Of a stretch of 64,000 bases of DNA, positions 34,478-44,022 are shown piece by piece (within the stretch, counting starts at the first letter, position 1; every line of letters begins with the position of its first letter). Origin of the DNA: Archangium sp. (GTDB lineage: Bacteria > Myxococcota > Myxococcia > Myxococcales > Myxococcaceae). Below the pieces are notes generated by a model. It was not told the origin of the DNA and searched no databases. It saw nothing but the letters and a program-made list of their open reading frames with translations. The DNA is taken from NCBI GenBank assembly GCA_030681645.1, contig JAUXRX010000038.1:1-64000 (forward strand). The letters run 5' to 3'. The position numbers and the translations under genes were made by a program.

Positions 34478-35656
34478 TCACCTGCTCTCCTCCAGCCGAG
34501 TCGACGCGATCGCCGCGACGAACAACATCACCATCGCCGCCATCAGCGACGCGACGAACGAGCCATCGGGCAGCTTCGTCGCCTCCATCAAGAAGACGAA
34601 CACCACTGACGCCTGGCCGACGAGCTGAATCAAACCACTCGAAGTCCCCTCGGGCGTGGGCCGGGTGATCTCCGCGGCGTACTGCATGCCAACCGGCACG
34701 GTGCTGGTGAGCCAGAAGCCCATCCACACGCCAGTGATGGCGAGCCAGGTGAAGTCGGTGGCGAACGCGAGGCCGAGCAGCCCTGGCGCGCCGAGCGCCA
34801 TGCCCAGCACGAGATAGAAGCGGCGCTTGTGCTGCCTGTCTGACAGCACCGAGATGATCACCGCGCCGAACAACCCGCCGACGAGCATGAGCGCCCCCAG
34901 CGCGCCGGCCTGCGCCTCGTTGAACCCGCGCGGGCGGATGATGCCTTCGATCCACGTGGTGACGCCGTTGAACACGCCCATGCCCACGAAGAACACCGAC
35001 AGATAGATGAGGAAGCTGGGCTGCCTGAGCGCCGACTTGAGGCCATCGAGCATGAGGGCGCGCGGCTCGTCGGTGACGCCGGGCGGCCGCTCCTTCGCGA
35101 ACACCAGGAAGAGCACCGAGCTGACGGCCGCGGCGAGCCCGTAGACCAACTGCACTTGCGGAATCGTCATCGACTCGAGCAGCACCGGCGTGAGCGCCAT
35201 GCCGAGCCCGGTACCGACGAGGTTGGCGAGCGTCACCACGCCGACCGCGGTCGCGCGCTCTTCCGGCGGAAACCACAGCGCCGCGCACTTCGTCCACGCG
35301 TTGAGCAGGAAAGGCTGCGCCGCCGCGAGCATGCAGGTGCACAGCATCGCCAGCGCGTAGCTCGAGCCCACCAGCCCGCGCAGCGGACCGAACACGGCCA
35401 TCAACACCGCGCCCACGCCCACGCCGAACTTGAAGCCCTTCGTGTCGATGACCCACGACGCCGGAATGGAGAGCGGAAGGAACGCCACCATGTAGCTCAT
35501 CGCGAACGCGCCGATACCCAGCTCGGTGGTGCCGTAGAACGCCGCGGCCTGGTGCGTGATGGGGGCGTAGGCGATCCACAACGTCTGGATGGTGAGGTTG
35601 ATGAGCGCGAAGACCGCGAGCACGAGCCATCGTCGGGGCGAAGTCACCGCGTGCAT
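34478..35656 (-). CDS. MFS transporter, FLVCR-like
   Basis: 392 residues from ATG 35656 with about 12 hydrophobic helices. The start (LVLAVFALINLTIQTLWIAYAPI), the loop VIDTKGFKFGVGVGA between helices 2 and 3, and WFPPEERATAVG before helix 5 match the major facilitator group that includes the FLVCR/SLC49-type and related exporters. The second half begins after a charged loop at SALRQPSFLIYL. The substrate cannot be read from sequence. It is divergent from the Nudix gene with only 14 bp between the two ATGs, so the promoters must overlap the opposite coding starts. Confidence 0.85.
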   Translation of the reverse strand: MHAVTSPRRWLVLAVFALINLTIQTLWIAYAPITHQAAAFYGTTELGIGAFAMSYMVAFLPLSIPASWVIDTKGFKFGVGVGAVLMAVFGPLRGLVGSSYALAMLCTCMLAAAQPFLLNAWTKCAALWFPPEERATAVGVVTLANLVGTGLGMALTPVLLESMTIPQVQLVYGLAAAVSSVLFLVFAKERPPGVTDEPRALMLDGLKSALRQPSFLIYLSVFFVGMGVFNGVTTWIEGIIRPRGFNEAQAGALGALMLVGGLFGAVIISVLSDRQHKRRFYLVLGMALGAPGLLGLAFATDFTWLAITGVWMGFWLTSTVPVGMQYAAEITRPTPEGTSSGLIQLVGQASVVFVFLMEATKLPDGSFVASLMAAMVMLFVAAIASTRLEESR

Positions 35657-35670
35657 CGTACAGTCGCGGC

Positions 35671-36135
35671 ATGCGTGTGCCGAAGGCTGTCTGGGGACTG
35701 GTGAAAGAAACCGCGCGGCACCTGCTGCGCCGACCGGTGGTGGGGCTGGTGGCGGTGGCCAGAGACCCCCAGGGCCGGGTGGTGCTCATTCGCCGCGGCG
35801 ACACGGGAGAATGGTGCCTGCCCGGCGGCACGCTGGAGTGGGGCGAGACGCTACGCACCATGTTGCCGCGCGAGCTGATGGAAGAGGCCGGGGTCGAGCT
35901 GCTCGAGGCCGGGGAGCTGCTGGGCGTGTACTCGGGCCCCGAGCGTGACCCCCGCTTCCACGCGGTGACGATGGTGGTGGCCGCGAAGGTGTCGGCGCCG
36001 CTGCGCCCGCCGATGAACCCGCTGGAGATCCTCGAGGTGCGCGCGTTCGAGCCGGGCACGCTGCCGAAGAGCCTGTCGCACGGCATGACCGACGTGCTGG
36101 AGCGCGCGCTGTCGGGCACGACGCACTGGGAGTAA
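35671..36135 (+). CDS. Nudix hydrolase
   Basis: 154 residues with a perfect Nudix box GGTLEWGETLRTMLPREL followed by MEEAGV (G-x5-E-x7-RE-L-x-EE-x-G-V), at about residues 51-74. The two Glu in REL.EE bind the metal that activates water for cleavage of a nucleoside diphosphate linked to another group. Flanking strands (VVGLVAVARDPQGRVVLIRR and HAVTMVVAAKV) are those of the standard fold. The substrate is unknown. It is transcribed divergently from the MFS transporter. The N-terminal 20 residues (VWGLVKETARHLLRRP) are a short amphipathic helix not required by the fold. Confidence 0.88.
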   Translation: MRVPKAVWGLVKETARHLLRRPVVGLVAVARDPQGRVVLIRRGDTGEWCLPGGTLEWGETLRTMLPRELMEEAGVELLEAGELLGVYSGPERDPRFHAVTMVVAAKVSAPLRPPMNPLEILEVRAFEPGTLPKSLSHGMTDVLERALSGTTHWE

Positions 36136-36232
36136 TTCACCCGTAAATCCGGCCTGAAAATGCCGCGAATCTGTCAGTGATCGCGACATTCCGCGCCTGC
36201 GCACGAGAACCCACCTCGACCGACAACTGCGC

Positions 36233-36985
36233 ATGACCCTCTCGCGCGCCACCGTCCAGAACCGAGCTGCCGCCGTCCGCACCGCTCTCTCGAAGGCCGA
36301 CACCAACCGCGACGGCAAGCTCTCTGCCGCTGAGCAGCGCAAGGCCACCACCCTGGTGGGCGGTGCTTCGGACGCCGCCCTGCTCGAGGCCTACAAGCAG
36401 GCGCGCATGGGCAGCGGCTTCGTGTCGGTCTCGCGCGCCCGTTCCCTGGTCAACCTGGCGCTGAGCCGGGCGATGGCCGCGGACGGCAACAAGAACGGCG
36501 TCTCGCTGGCCGAGCGCGCGAAGCTCTCGGGCCCCATCGCGCGCGCGCTGACCCGCGGCGCGTCGGGCGGCACGGTGCACGAGCCGAAGCCCACAGGGAA
36601 CATCGGCACGTTCGGGCCGAAGGCGAGAAAGCTGGCCGCCGCCGCCGAGCGCCAGGCCCGCCTCATGAACACCCGCGGCTGGTGCGCGCGCGGAGTGAAT
36701 CGTTCCCTCGCCGCGGCCGGGCTCTACACGTCCCCACTGCCGTCGGCGTACATGTACGCGAAGCGGCTCTCGGGCGACCGCCGCTTCCGCGAGATCAAGA
36801 ACGTCAGCGACGCGCAGCTCAAGAAGCTGCCTCCGGGCGCCGTCGTCGTGTTCGCGCCCTACAACTCGCCCGGCAACCCGCACGGCCACATCTACGTGAC
36901 GCTCCCCGGCGGCCGCGAGGCGAGCGACCACATCCAGGCGCGCTCCACCCGCGGTACGCAGCGGGTGTTCGTGCCGATCGGCTGA
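36233..36985 (+). CDS. EF-hand protein with CHAP/NlpC-like C-terminal domain
   Basis: 250 residues, no signal peptide. Residues about 20-35 (KADTNRDGKLSAAEQ) are a canonical EF-hand loop; a second, looser loop occurs near AADGNKNGVSLAE. After a linker (about 115-135) the C-terminal domain has GWCARGVNRSLAAAGLY (Cys151) and GAVVVFAPYNSPGNPHGHIYV (His217/His219). This order of Cys then His fits CHAP/NlpC-P60-type amidases that cut peptidoglycan peptides or related amides. The late His/Asp residues make activity plausible but not certain. The absence of a Sec signal suggests a cytoplasmic protein or another export route. The upstream 100 bp are comparatively A/T-rich and could hold the promoter. 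Confidence 0.7.
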   Translation: MTLSRATVQNRAAAVRTALSKADTNRDGKLSAAEQRKATTLVGGASDAALLEAYKQARMGSGFVSVSRARSLVNLALSRAMAADGNKNGVSLAERAKLSGPIARALTRGASGGTVHEPKPTGNIGTFGPKARKLAAAAERQARLMNTRGWCARGVNRSLAAAGLYTSPLPSAYMYAKRLSGDRRFREIKNVSDAQLKKLPPGAVVVFAPYNSPGNPHGHIYVTLPGGREASDHIQARSTRGTQRVFVPIG

Positions 36986-37006
36986 TCGAGCCCGTCACCG
37001 AGAGGG

Positions 37007-37080
37007 TCGAGCGGAGTCGAGGGGCGACTTCCTGCGAGCCTCGGCGCCAATCCCTCGACTCCGCTCGGGATGAACGGGGC
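37007..37080. repeat. Inverted pair of family-A repeats
   Basis: GAGCGGAGTCGAGGGGC at 37009-37025 and its inverse CCCTCGACTCCGCTCGGGA with TGAACGG at 37052-37077 can form a hairpin with 13-14 paired bases and a loop of about 27 nt. It lies between the CHAP-like gene and the FHA activator gene and may terminate the former. Confidence 0.65.
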
Positions 37081-37139
37081 ACGAGCCCTCTTCCAGCCGA
37101 TCGTCATGTCGATCGACCCCGTGGGCTACACTCCCGCCC

Positions 37140-38401
<1,262 letters not shown>

Positions 38402-38405
<4 letters not shown>

Positions 38406-40036
38406 ACCTGATCGACACCATGGTGGGCGAGTACCGGCTGCTGAGCCTGCTCGGCCAGGGGGGCATGGGTGAGGTCTACGAAGCGAAGCACCCCATCATC
38501 GGCAAGCGGGTGGCGGTGAAGGTGCTCAAGCGCGAACTGGTGGAAGACGCGTCGCTCTCGCTGCGCTTCATCGAGGAAGCGCGCGCGGTCAACGGCATCC
38601 GCCACCAGGCGATCGTCGACGTGTTCGGCTTCGGCACGCTGCCCAACGGCCAGCTCTACCTGGTGATGGACCTGCTCGAGGGCGAGTCGTTCAGCGCGTA
38701 CCTCAAGGAGCACGCGCCGCTCGAGCCGCTGGAGGCGATGCGCTGGCTCATCGAGCTGCTCGACGCCATCGCCGCCGCGCACGACGCCGGGGTGGTGCAC
38801 CGCGTCCTGAAGCCCAGCAACCTCTTCCTGGTCGGACCGCGGGGAAAGCGCACCCTCAAGGTGCTCGACTTCGGCATCGCGCGGCGGCTCAAGCGCGACG
38901 AGCAGCTGACCCGGCCGAACATGTTGCTGGGCAGCCCCAGCTACGTGTCACCCGAGCAGATCCGCGGCGAGGCGCACTTCCAGAGCGACCTCTACGCCAT
39001 CGGCTGCATGGCCTGGGCGATGCTGGTGGGGCGCACGCTGTTCAAGGGCGAGGTGCTCGACGTGCTCAACCAGCACCTGTTCGAGAAGCCGGTGGCGCCG
39101 GGCACGCTGGTGCCGGGCATCACGCCGGCGCTCGACGCGTTCGTGCTCAAGCTGCTGGAGAAGGAGCCGAAGGACCGGCCCGCGTCCGCGGCGGTGGCGC
39201 GAGACGAGCTGCGGGTGCTCGCGCACGGGGCCGAGAGCCCCACCACGCAGCGCGGGCGGCCCGTGCTGGCCACGCGAGAGACGGGTGTTCCGGCGGCGCG
39301 CACCCTCGCCGAAGACGAGCCGGCAGAGACGCGTGAGCACAAGGCACCGGAGACGGAGACCGCCAATCACCGGCGACCGGTGACGGAGACAGCGCCAGAG
39401 CTGCAGCGGCCAGCGCCACCAGAGGGTCGGGGAGAGGGCAAACCAACCACCGACACCGCGCCTGAACTCGTGCGGCCCACGAACACCATCGAGCTGGAAC
39501 CACCCGTCGCGCCCAGAAGCAACGTGGCCGGAATCCTCGTGGTGCTCGGCGTGCTGTTGCTGCTGGGTGGAGGCGTCTACCTCGCGACAGGCACGCCGAC
39601 GACGGAACCCAGTCGCCCCTCGACTCCGCTCGGGGTGAACGGAACGCCCGCTCCGATGCCTCCGACGCCGACGCCGAGCCCAACCCCGATCGTCCCGAGC
39701 GAAGTCGAGGGACCCGCGCCCACCGCAGTGACTGAGACACCGAAGCGCCCCGCACCTCCGCCCCGTCCAGCCCGCGTGACCCCACCACCCCGCCCCACGC
39801 CGGAAGAGCTCCCCAGCCGAGGCCGCACCGCTACCGCGCCCAGCGCAAGCACGCTCGAGGCCCGGCTGAAGACCTACGAAGCCGCAGTGAGCGCGGGCGC
39901 AACGAAAGGCGGGCGGCTCGCCGCGACGATGATGCTGGACGAAATCAGGACCTTCCACGCGAAGTCGGCCACCGCGGCGGACCGGGTGGAGACGGAAGCG
40001 TTGCTCGATCGCTGGGCGCGCAAGTACCTGCCGTGA
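38402..40036 (+). CDS. Ser/Thr kinase-like protein, probably a pseudokinase (HRV instead of HRD)
   Basis: 544 residues from GTG 38402. The kinase domain (about 10-280) keeps the Gly loop GQGGMGEV, Lys40 (AVKVLK), DFG at 156-158, a GSPSYVSPEQ activation segment and Asn140. But the catalytic loop reads HRVLKPSN at 133-140: the base Asp is Val135. In active kinases this Asp is nearly invariant, so phosphotransfer should be absent or very weak, while ATP binding may remain. A Pro/Thr-rich linker, one TM helix (about 375-398) and a C-terminal helix follow. The linker contains dispersed-repeat DNA at 39421-39444 and 39615-39712. Coupling to the FHA activator suggests a signalling role at the membrane. 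Confidence 0.9.
39421..39444 (+). repeat. Family-C repeat fragment inside a reading frame
   Basis: AGAGGGTCGGGGAGAGGGCA followed by AACC equals the second half of the intergenic element 30885-30924. Here it encodes EGRGEGKP in the disordered linker of the kinase-like protein. Confidence 0.7.
39615..39712. repeat. Inverted pair of family-A repeats inside a reading frame
   Basis: GCCCCTCGACTCCGCTCGGG with GTGAACGG at 39615-39642, and the inverse CGTCCCGAGCGAAGTCGAGG at 39691-39710, enclose about 48 bp. Arms pair over about 19 bp with one mismatch. In frame they encode RPSTPLGVNG and VPSEVEGP in the Pro-rich linker of the kinase-like protein. Confidence 0.75.
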
Positions 40037-40111
40037 AGAGTCTCCACGGACCGCCTTGGTTGCGTTAGCTCGACAGCAGCCTGCAGGGACGCGCCGCATC
40101 AAGAGCGAAGC

Positions 40112-41581
40112 TCACGCCCGGAGCCCCGGAATCTCCCCGCTCACCTCACCGAACGTCGTCTGCGTCGAGCCCAGCGCACGCAACGCCGTGAGCAGCACCT
40201 GCGCCGGGTGCTTCCCCGTCGCCTTGAGGTGCAGCCCGCGCTGCAAGCCACCCACGCCGCCCGCCACCAGCATCGCCATGTTCTCGGTGCTGTGCGCGCT
40301 GATGGCGCGGCCGTCGGCGGGGTCGAACCCATGCCCGCCCTCGAAGCTGAAGACCGCGGCCGTGTTGTCGAGCACCGAGCGGTCTCCCTCGCGCGCCGCC
40401 TGCAGCCGGCCCAGCAGCCCGGCCCAGTGCTTCATGTGCCAGTTGATGCCCTTCGCCAGCGCCTGGGTGGTGTTGCCCTCGGTCTGGTTGCCGTGACTGC
40501 CGTGTGAGAGCTCGTGCAGGTCCGACCGCTGGCCGGTGATCTGAAACATGTTCAAGAAGCTCTGCGAGTTCGTGAACTGGAACAGCGTGGAGCGCGTCAG
40601 GTCGCAGATGAAGGCCATCGCCACCAGCTCGGTCATCACCTGCGCGCGGGCCTCTTCGCCGCTGTACCCGAGGTTCTGCGAGTACGTGATGTTGCCCTCG
40701 GTGTTGGTGACCTGCCCGCTGCCCACCTGTGGATCCGGCCCGGGGTCCATCGGCTTCTGACACAGCCCCACCATGGGCGGCGCCACCGAGGCCACGCGGC
40801 GCTCCAGCTCGCGCACCTCCTGGAAATGCGCGTCGAGCCGCAGGCGATCGCTCGCGCCCAGCTTCTCCCGGAGCTTCGAGCGCGCGGCCACCGAGTCGAG
40901 CACGCTGCGCCGCGTCTCCTGCAGCCACTGCTGGTGCGCCACCTGATCAGCCGTCAGCCCCGTCGCGTTGAAGTTCCCGAAGAGCGCCTGGAAGAGCTGC
41001 TGCGGGCTGTAGCGCGGGGCCACGGCCTGCACGCCGGTGCCGTTGGCGCGATACGAGATGTTGTCCCCGGTGCCCGGCGCGGCGCTGCCCACGTAGTACG
41101 AGACCTGCACCCGCACCACGAGCGGCTTGAAGGGCGTGTTGCCGCCGATCAACGCCGCGGCGAGGTGTTCGCTGGTCGGCGTGCTGAACGAGCCGCTCGA
41201 GGTCCGCGTGCCGGTGAGCAGGGGCGCCACCTGCTTGCCGTGAAAGTCGACGGGCTTGCCGCCGCTGGGCACCGTGCCGCCGTTCTCCGCCGCGGTGGGA
41301 ATGCGCAGGCCGGTGATGACGGACACCTGGCTCTTGATGGGCGCGAGGTTGGTGAGCGCGGCCTTGAGGTCGTAGTTCGCGCCCACGGTGGTGGGGACGA
41401 AGGTCTGGTTGATGTCGCCGTCGTAGCCTCCGAGCGAGACGCCCGCGTAGCCCAGCAGGTAGCGCAGCGGAGACGCGGCCTGGGCATGCGCGCGGTTGCC
41501 CACCATCGCCTCGAGCCACGGGAGCGCGAGGCCGATGCCGGCAGCCCCGCGGAGCAGGGTGCGGCGAGAGAGCGGAGTCAT
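40112..41581 (-). CDS. DUF1552 protein with Tat signal
   Basis: ATG 41581 gives 489 residues beginning MTPLSRRTLLRGAAGIGLALPWLEA, a twin-arginine signal (RRTLLRG), so the protein is exported folded. The body (GGTVPSGGKPVDFHGKQ, KPLVVRVQ, SELERRV-like helix, and the C-terminal SRSTLFQFTNS..., ELSHGSHGN..., HMKHWAGLL..L, NTAAVFSFEGGHG) matches DUF1552, found in Planctomycetes and myxobacteria. The late His-rich motifs hint at a metal site. It always pairs with a DUF1592-type cytochrome, as here: the start overlaps the stop of the upstream gene by four bases. The reaction is unknown. Confidence 0.85.
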   Translation of the reverse strand: MTPLSRRTLLRGAAGIGLALPWLEAMVGNRAHAQAASPLRYLLGYAGVSLGGYDGDINQTFVPTTVGANYDLKAALTNLAPIKSQVSVITGLRIPTAAENGGTVPSGGKPVDFHGKQVAPLLTGTRTSSGSFSTPTSEHLAAALIGGNTPFKPLVVRVQVSYYVGSAAPGTGDNISYRANGTGVQAVAPRYSPQQLFQALFGNFNATGLTADQVAHQQWLQETRRSVLDSVAARSKLREKLGASDRLRLDAHFQEVRELERRVASVAPPMVGLCQKPMDPGPDPQVGSGQVTNTEGNITYSQNLGYSGEEARAQVMTELVAMAFICDLTRSTLFQFTNSQSFLNMFQITGQRSDLHELSHGSHGNQTEGNTTQALAKGINWHMKHWAGLLGRLQAAREGDRSVLDNTAAVFSFEGGHGFDPADGRAISAHSTENMAMLVAGGVGGLQRGLHLKATGKHPAQVLLTALRALGSTQTTFGEVSGEIPGLRA

Positions 41582-43152
41582 GGCGCCTCCCGGCGCTGCG
41601 TGAAGGTGGGCTGGGTGACGAGGTCGAGCACGAGCTGGTCGAAGCGCCGGCCGCGCTCGGTGAACTGGGTGGTGAGCGCGTCGAGCAACGCGGCGTCGTC
41701 GGGCAGCTCGCGGCGGCCCACGCTGTAACGGAAGAGCTGCTTCACCACGCACGACTCGAGCGCGCCGCTGGAGATCATCAGCTCGGCCAGGCCCGCCGGC
41801 CCCTTGAACGAGCCGAAGCCGGTGAGCGAGCCGTCGCCGCTGATCAGACACTCGGGGTGATCCGCTTCACGGTCCCTGAACTTCCCCGCGCGGTCGTACT
41901 GCTCGAGGCCGAAGCCGATGGGGTCCATCTGCTGGTGACAGCCGGCGCAGCTCTGCACCGAGTCGTGCACGCGGTAGCGATCGGCCTTGCACACGATGCC
42001 GTTGGTCGCGGGCGGCGGCACGTCGGCCACCACGTTGGGCGGAGGCGCGGGGATTTCGGAACAGAAGAGCCGGTTGCGGATCCACTTCCCGCGCAGCGTG
42101 GGGCTGGTGTCGGCCTGCTTCACGCCGTTCGAGAGCAGCGCCCCGTGCGAGAGGATGCCCCTGCGCCCGGTGGAGCCGTAGGGAACCCACGCGCTGCCGG
42201 CGACCGGGCCCGTCATTCCGTAGTGCGCGGCCAGCGTCGCGTCGACCCAGGTGGACTCGGCGGTGAAGAGGCCGCGGTAGTCGGCGCGATCCTCGAAGAC
42301 CACTTTGCGCACCAGCGCGGTCGACTCGGCCATCATCGCCGCGTTGAGCGCCTCGCTGTGCGGGAGGTTGGTGTAGCCCAGCCACATCGCGTGGAAGACC
42401 TCGACGCGCGCGCGGCCCTCGGGCTCCTCGAGCAGCCGGCTCGCGGCCGCGCACAGCTCGTCGGGTGTGGACAGCGTCCCCGCCTCGGCGGCATCGAGCA
42501 GCCAGTCAGGAGGCGTCGCACCCTGGATGAGGAAGCTGAGCCGGCTGGCCACCTCGAAGGCGTTCAGCTGGGCGCCCACCTCGACGCGAAAGAGGAACTC
42601 CGGGTCCTGCAGCAGCTGGCGGATGACCAGCCCCACGCCGGTCCAGAAGTCACCGCGCTGCAGCGCGAGCGGGTGCAGGCTCATGAAGCCCGTCACCTCA
42701 GCCTCGGTGAGCGGGCGGCGCAGCACGCGGCGGCCGAACTGGCGCACGAAGCGGCCGAGGCAGTCGGTGTCGTTCGCGGCGGTCGGGGTGCAGGGCACCA
42801 GCGCGGCGCGGCGCGTGGGGCTGGCGATGACGTCTGCTGCGAGCTGCTCGGCGACTCGCTCCGCCGCTTCGACCCACACGGCGCCGGCGAGCTGGGTCTC
42901 GGTGGCGTTGTCGAAGGGCTCGAGCTGCTCGCCCGGCATCAGGCCGAAGGCGCGGTGCGAGGTGTCGAGGGTGAGACGGGCCAGGGAGTTGTCGAGCTCG
43001 ACGCGGGTGAGGCGGCGCAGGGCGACCGCGGCCGGCACTGGCACCGGCTTCACCTCTTCGGGCGGCGCCTGGCGCGGGGACTCCCCGACGCTGAAGAGCT
43101 CTCCCACGCAACCGGTCAGCGCGAGCAGAGGAATGAGGCGGAACCAGGCCAT
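41578..43152 (-). CDS. DUF1592/DUF1588/DUF1585-type c-type cytochrome lipoprotein
   Basis: 524 residues from ATG 43152. Signal MAWFRLIPLLALTGC (Cys15). The order of segments is that of the multi-domain planctomycete-type protein: RRLTRVELDNSLARL (DUF1587-like), FVRQFGRRVLRRPLTEAEV (DUF1595), LSFLIQGATPPDWLLDAA.AGTL (DUF1592), RRGILSHGALLS....TSPTLRGKWIRNRLFC (DUF1588), and the C-terminal DUF1585 with FRYSVGRRE. One heme site CAGCH (Cys402, Cys405, His406) lies in the DUF1588 part (CAGCHQQMDPIGFGLEQYD). The protein is probably an envelope electron carrier acting with its DUF1552 partner. Confidence 0.87.
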   Translation of the reverse strand: MAWFRLIPLLALTGCVGELFSVGESPRQAPPEEVKPVPVPAAVALRRLTRVELDNSLARLTLDTSHRAFGLMPGEQLEPFDNATETQLAGAVWVEAAERVAEQLAADVIASPTRRAALVPCTPTAANDTDCLGRFVRQFGRRVLRRPLTEAEVTGFMSLHPLALQRGDFWTGVGLVIRQLLQDPEFLFRVEVGAQLNAFEVASRLSFLIQGATPPDWLLDAAEAGTLSTPDELCAAASRLLEEPEGRARVEVFHAMWLGYTNLPHSEALNAAMMAESTALVRKVVFEDRADYRGLFTAESTWVDATLAAHYGMTGPVAGSAWVPYGSTGRRGILSHGALLSNGVKQADTSPTLRGKWIRNRLFCSEIPAPPPNVVADVPPPATNGIVCKADRYRVHDSVQSCAGCHQQMDPIGFGLEQYDRAGKFRDREADHPECLISGDGSLTGFGSFKGPAGLAELMISSGALESCVVKQLFRYSVGRRELPDDAALLDALTTQFTERGRRFDQLVLDLVTQPTFTQRREAP

Positions 43153-43323
43153 GGCAGGCCCAATCGCAAGCGGCGATCCACCTTCAGGGCGAAAGGTTGA
43201 TCGCGATCACGGGCGCTTGGATGCGAGCTGCCCTGTGAACGGCAGTGGGCAGGTGACCCGCTTCGAGACAGCCCGGGGTGACAGCCCCACACCTGCTCCC
43301 CCGATGAGTGTGAAGATGTGGAG

Positions 43324-43785
43324 ATGCGCACCTTCCTCGCAGTCGCTGTCCTCGTCGTCGCTGGCTGCACGAAGAACGCAGCCGCGCCCGTCGAGCTCGC
43401 TCCGGCGGCGGTGCGGCTCAAGCCCTCGCAGGGCGCCCTCACCTCACTGCTCACCGCCGAGCTCGCGAAGGCCCGCGCGAGAAACCTGCGCCCGTTCCTC
43501 GAGCTGCGCGCCGAGTGGTGCGGCCCCTGCAAAGAGCTCGAGGCGAGCATGGGCGACGCGCGCATGACCGACGCGTTCGCAGGCACGTACCTGATCAGCC
43601 TCGACATCGACGAGTGGGGCGAGAAGCTGAAGGCCGTCGACGTCGACCCCAGCTCCATTCCCGTCTTCTATGAGCTCGACGCGCAGGCGAAGCCGACCGG
43701 CCGGAAGATCGACGGCGGAGCGTGGGCCGAGAACATCCCCGCGAATATGGCGCCCCCGCTCAAGGCGTTCTTCGCCGGTTCCTGA
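43324..43785 (+). CDS. Thioredoxin-like lipoprotein
   Basis: From ATG 43324 (a GTG at 43318 is an alternative), 153 residues. Signal MRTFLAVAVLVVAGC, lipobox VAGC. The mature part holds a thioredoxin fold with active site WCGPC (RAEWCGPCKELEASM) and the cis-Pro region PSSIPVFYEL. The chain lacks other domains. Such envelope-anchored thioredoxins reduce or shuffle disulfides in exported proteins; the window's wealth of disulfide-rich lipoproteins would provide clients, but no specific partner is coupled. The upstream gene is divergent (43152). Confidence 0.85.
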   Translation: MRTFLAVAVLVVAGCTKNAAAPVELAPAAVRLKPSQGALTSLLTAELAKARARNLRPFLELRAEWCGPCKELEASMGDARMTDAFAGTYLISLDIDEWGEKLKAVDVDPSSIPVFYELDAQAKPTGRKIDGGAWAENIPANMAPPLKAFFAGS

Positions 43786-43806
43786 AGAGGATGATCCGGA
43801 TCGCTG

Positions 43807-44010
43807 CGGCCGGTTTCGGTCTTTCGGTTCGGTTTTCCGGTTTTCCGGTTTTCCGGCTTCCGGTTTCGGCTTCGGCTTCGGCTTCGGGGTCGGGGTCGGG
43901 GCCGGGATCGGGATCGGGATCGGCTTCGGGATCGGGTAGGGGGGCGGTTTCGGGAACTGCCTCTCTTCGGGGGCTGTTTCGGGAACTGCCTCTCCTCGGG
44001 GGCGGTTTTG
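43807..44010. repeat. Tandem short-repeat tract
   Basis: About 200 bp of drifting hexa/heptanucleotide repeats: TTTTCCGG units (about 43829-43856), CTTCGG units (about 43856-43886), GGGTCGG/GGGATCGG units (about 43886-43940). Two imperfect copies of TTTCGGGAACTGCCTCTC follow (about 43947-43990). It lies after the thioredoxin-like gene and before the 3' end of the SDR gene; no gene is supported inside it. Confidence 0.8.
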
Positions 44011-44022
44011 GAACTGTCGGTT

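Noticed and set aside
43807..44010. Short repeats as a possible CRISPR or origin
   Set aside because: The units are 6-8 bp, drift in sequence and have no spacers, DnaA boxes or cas genes nearby.
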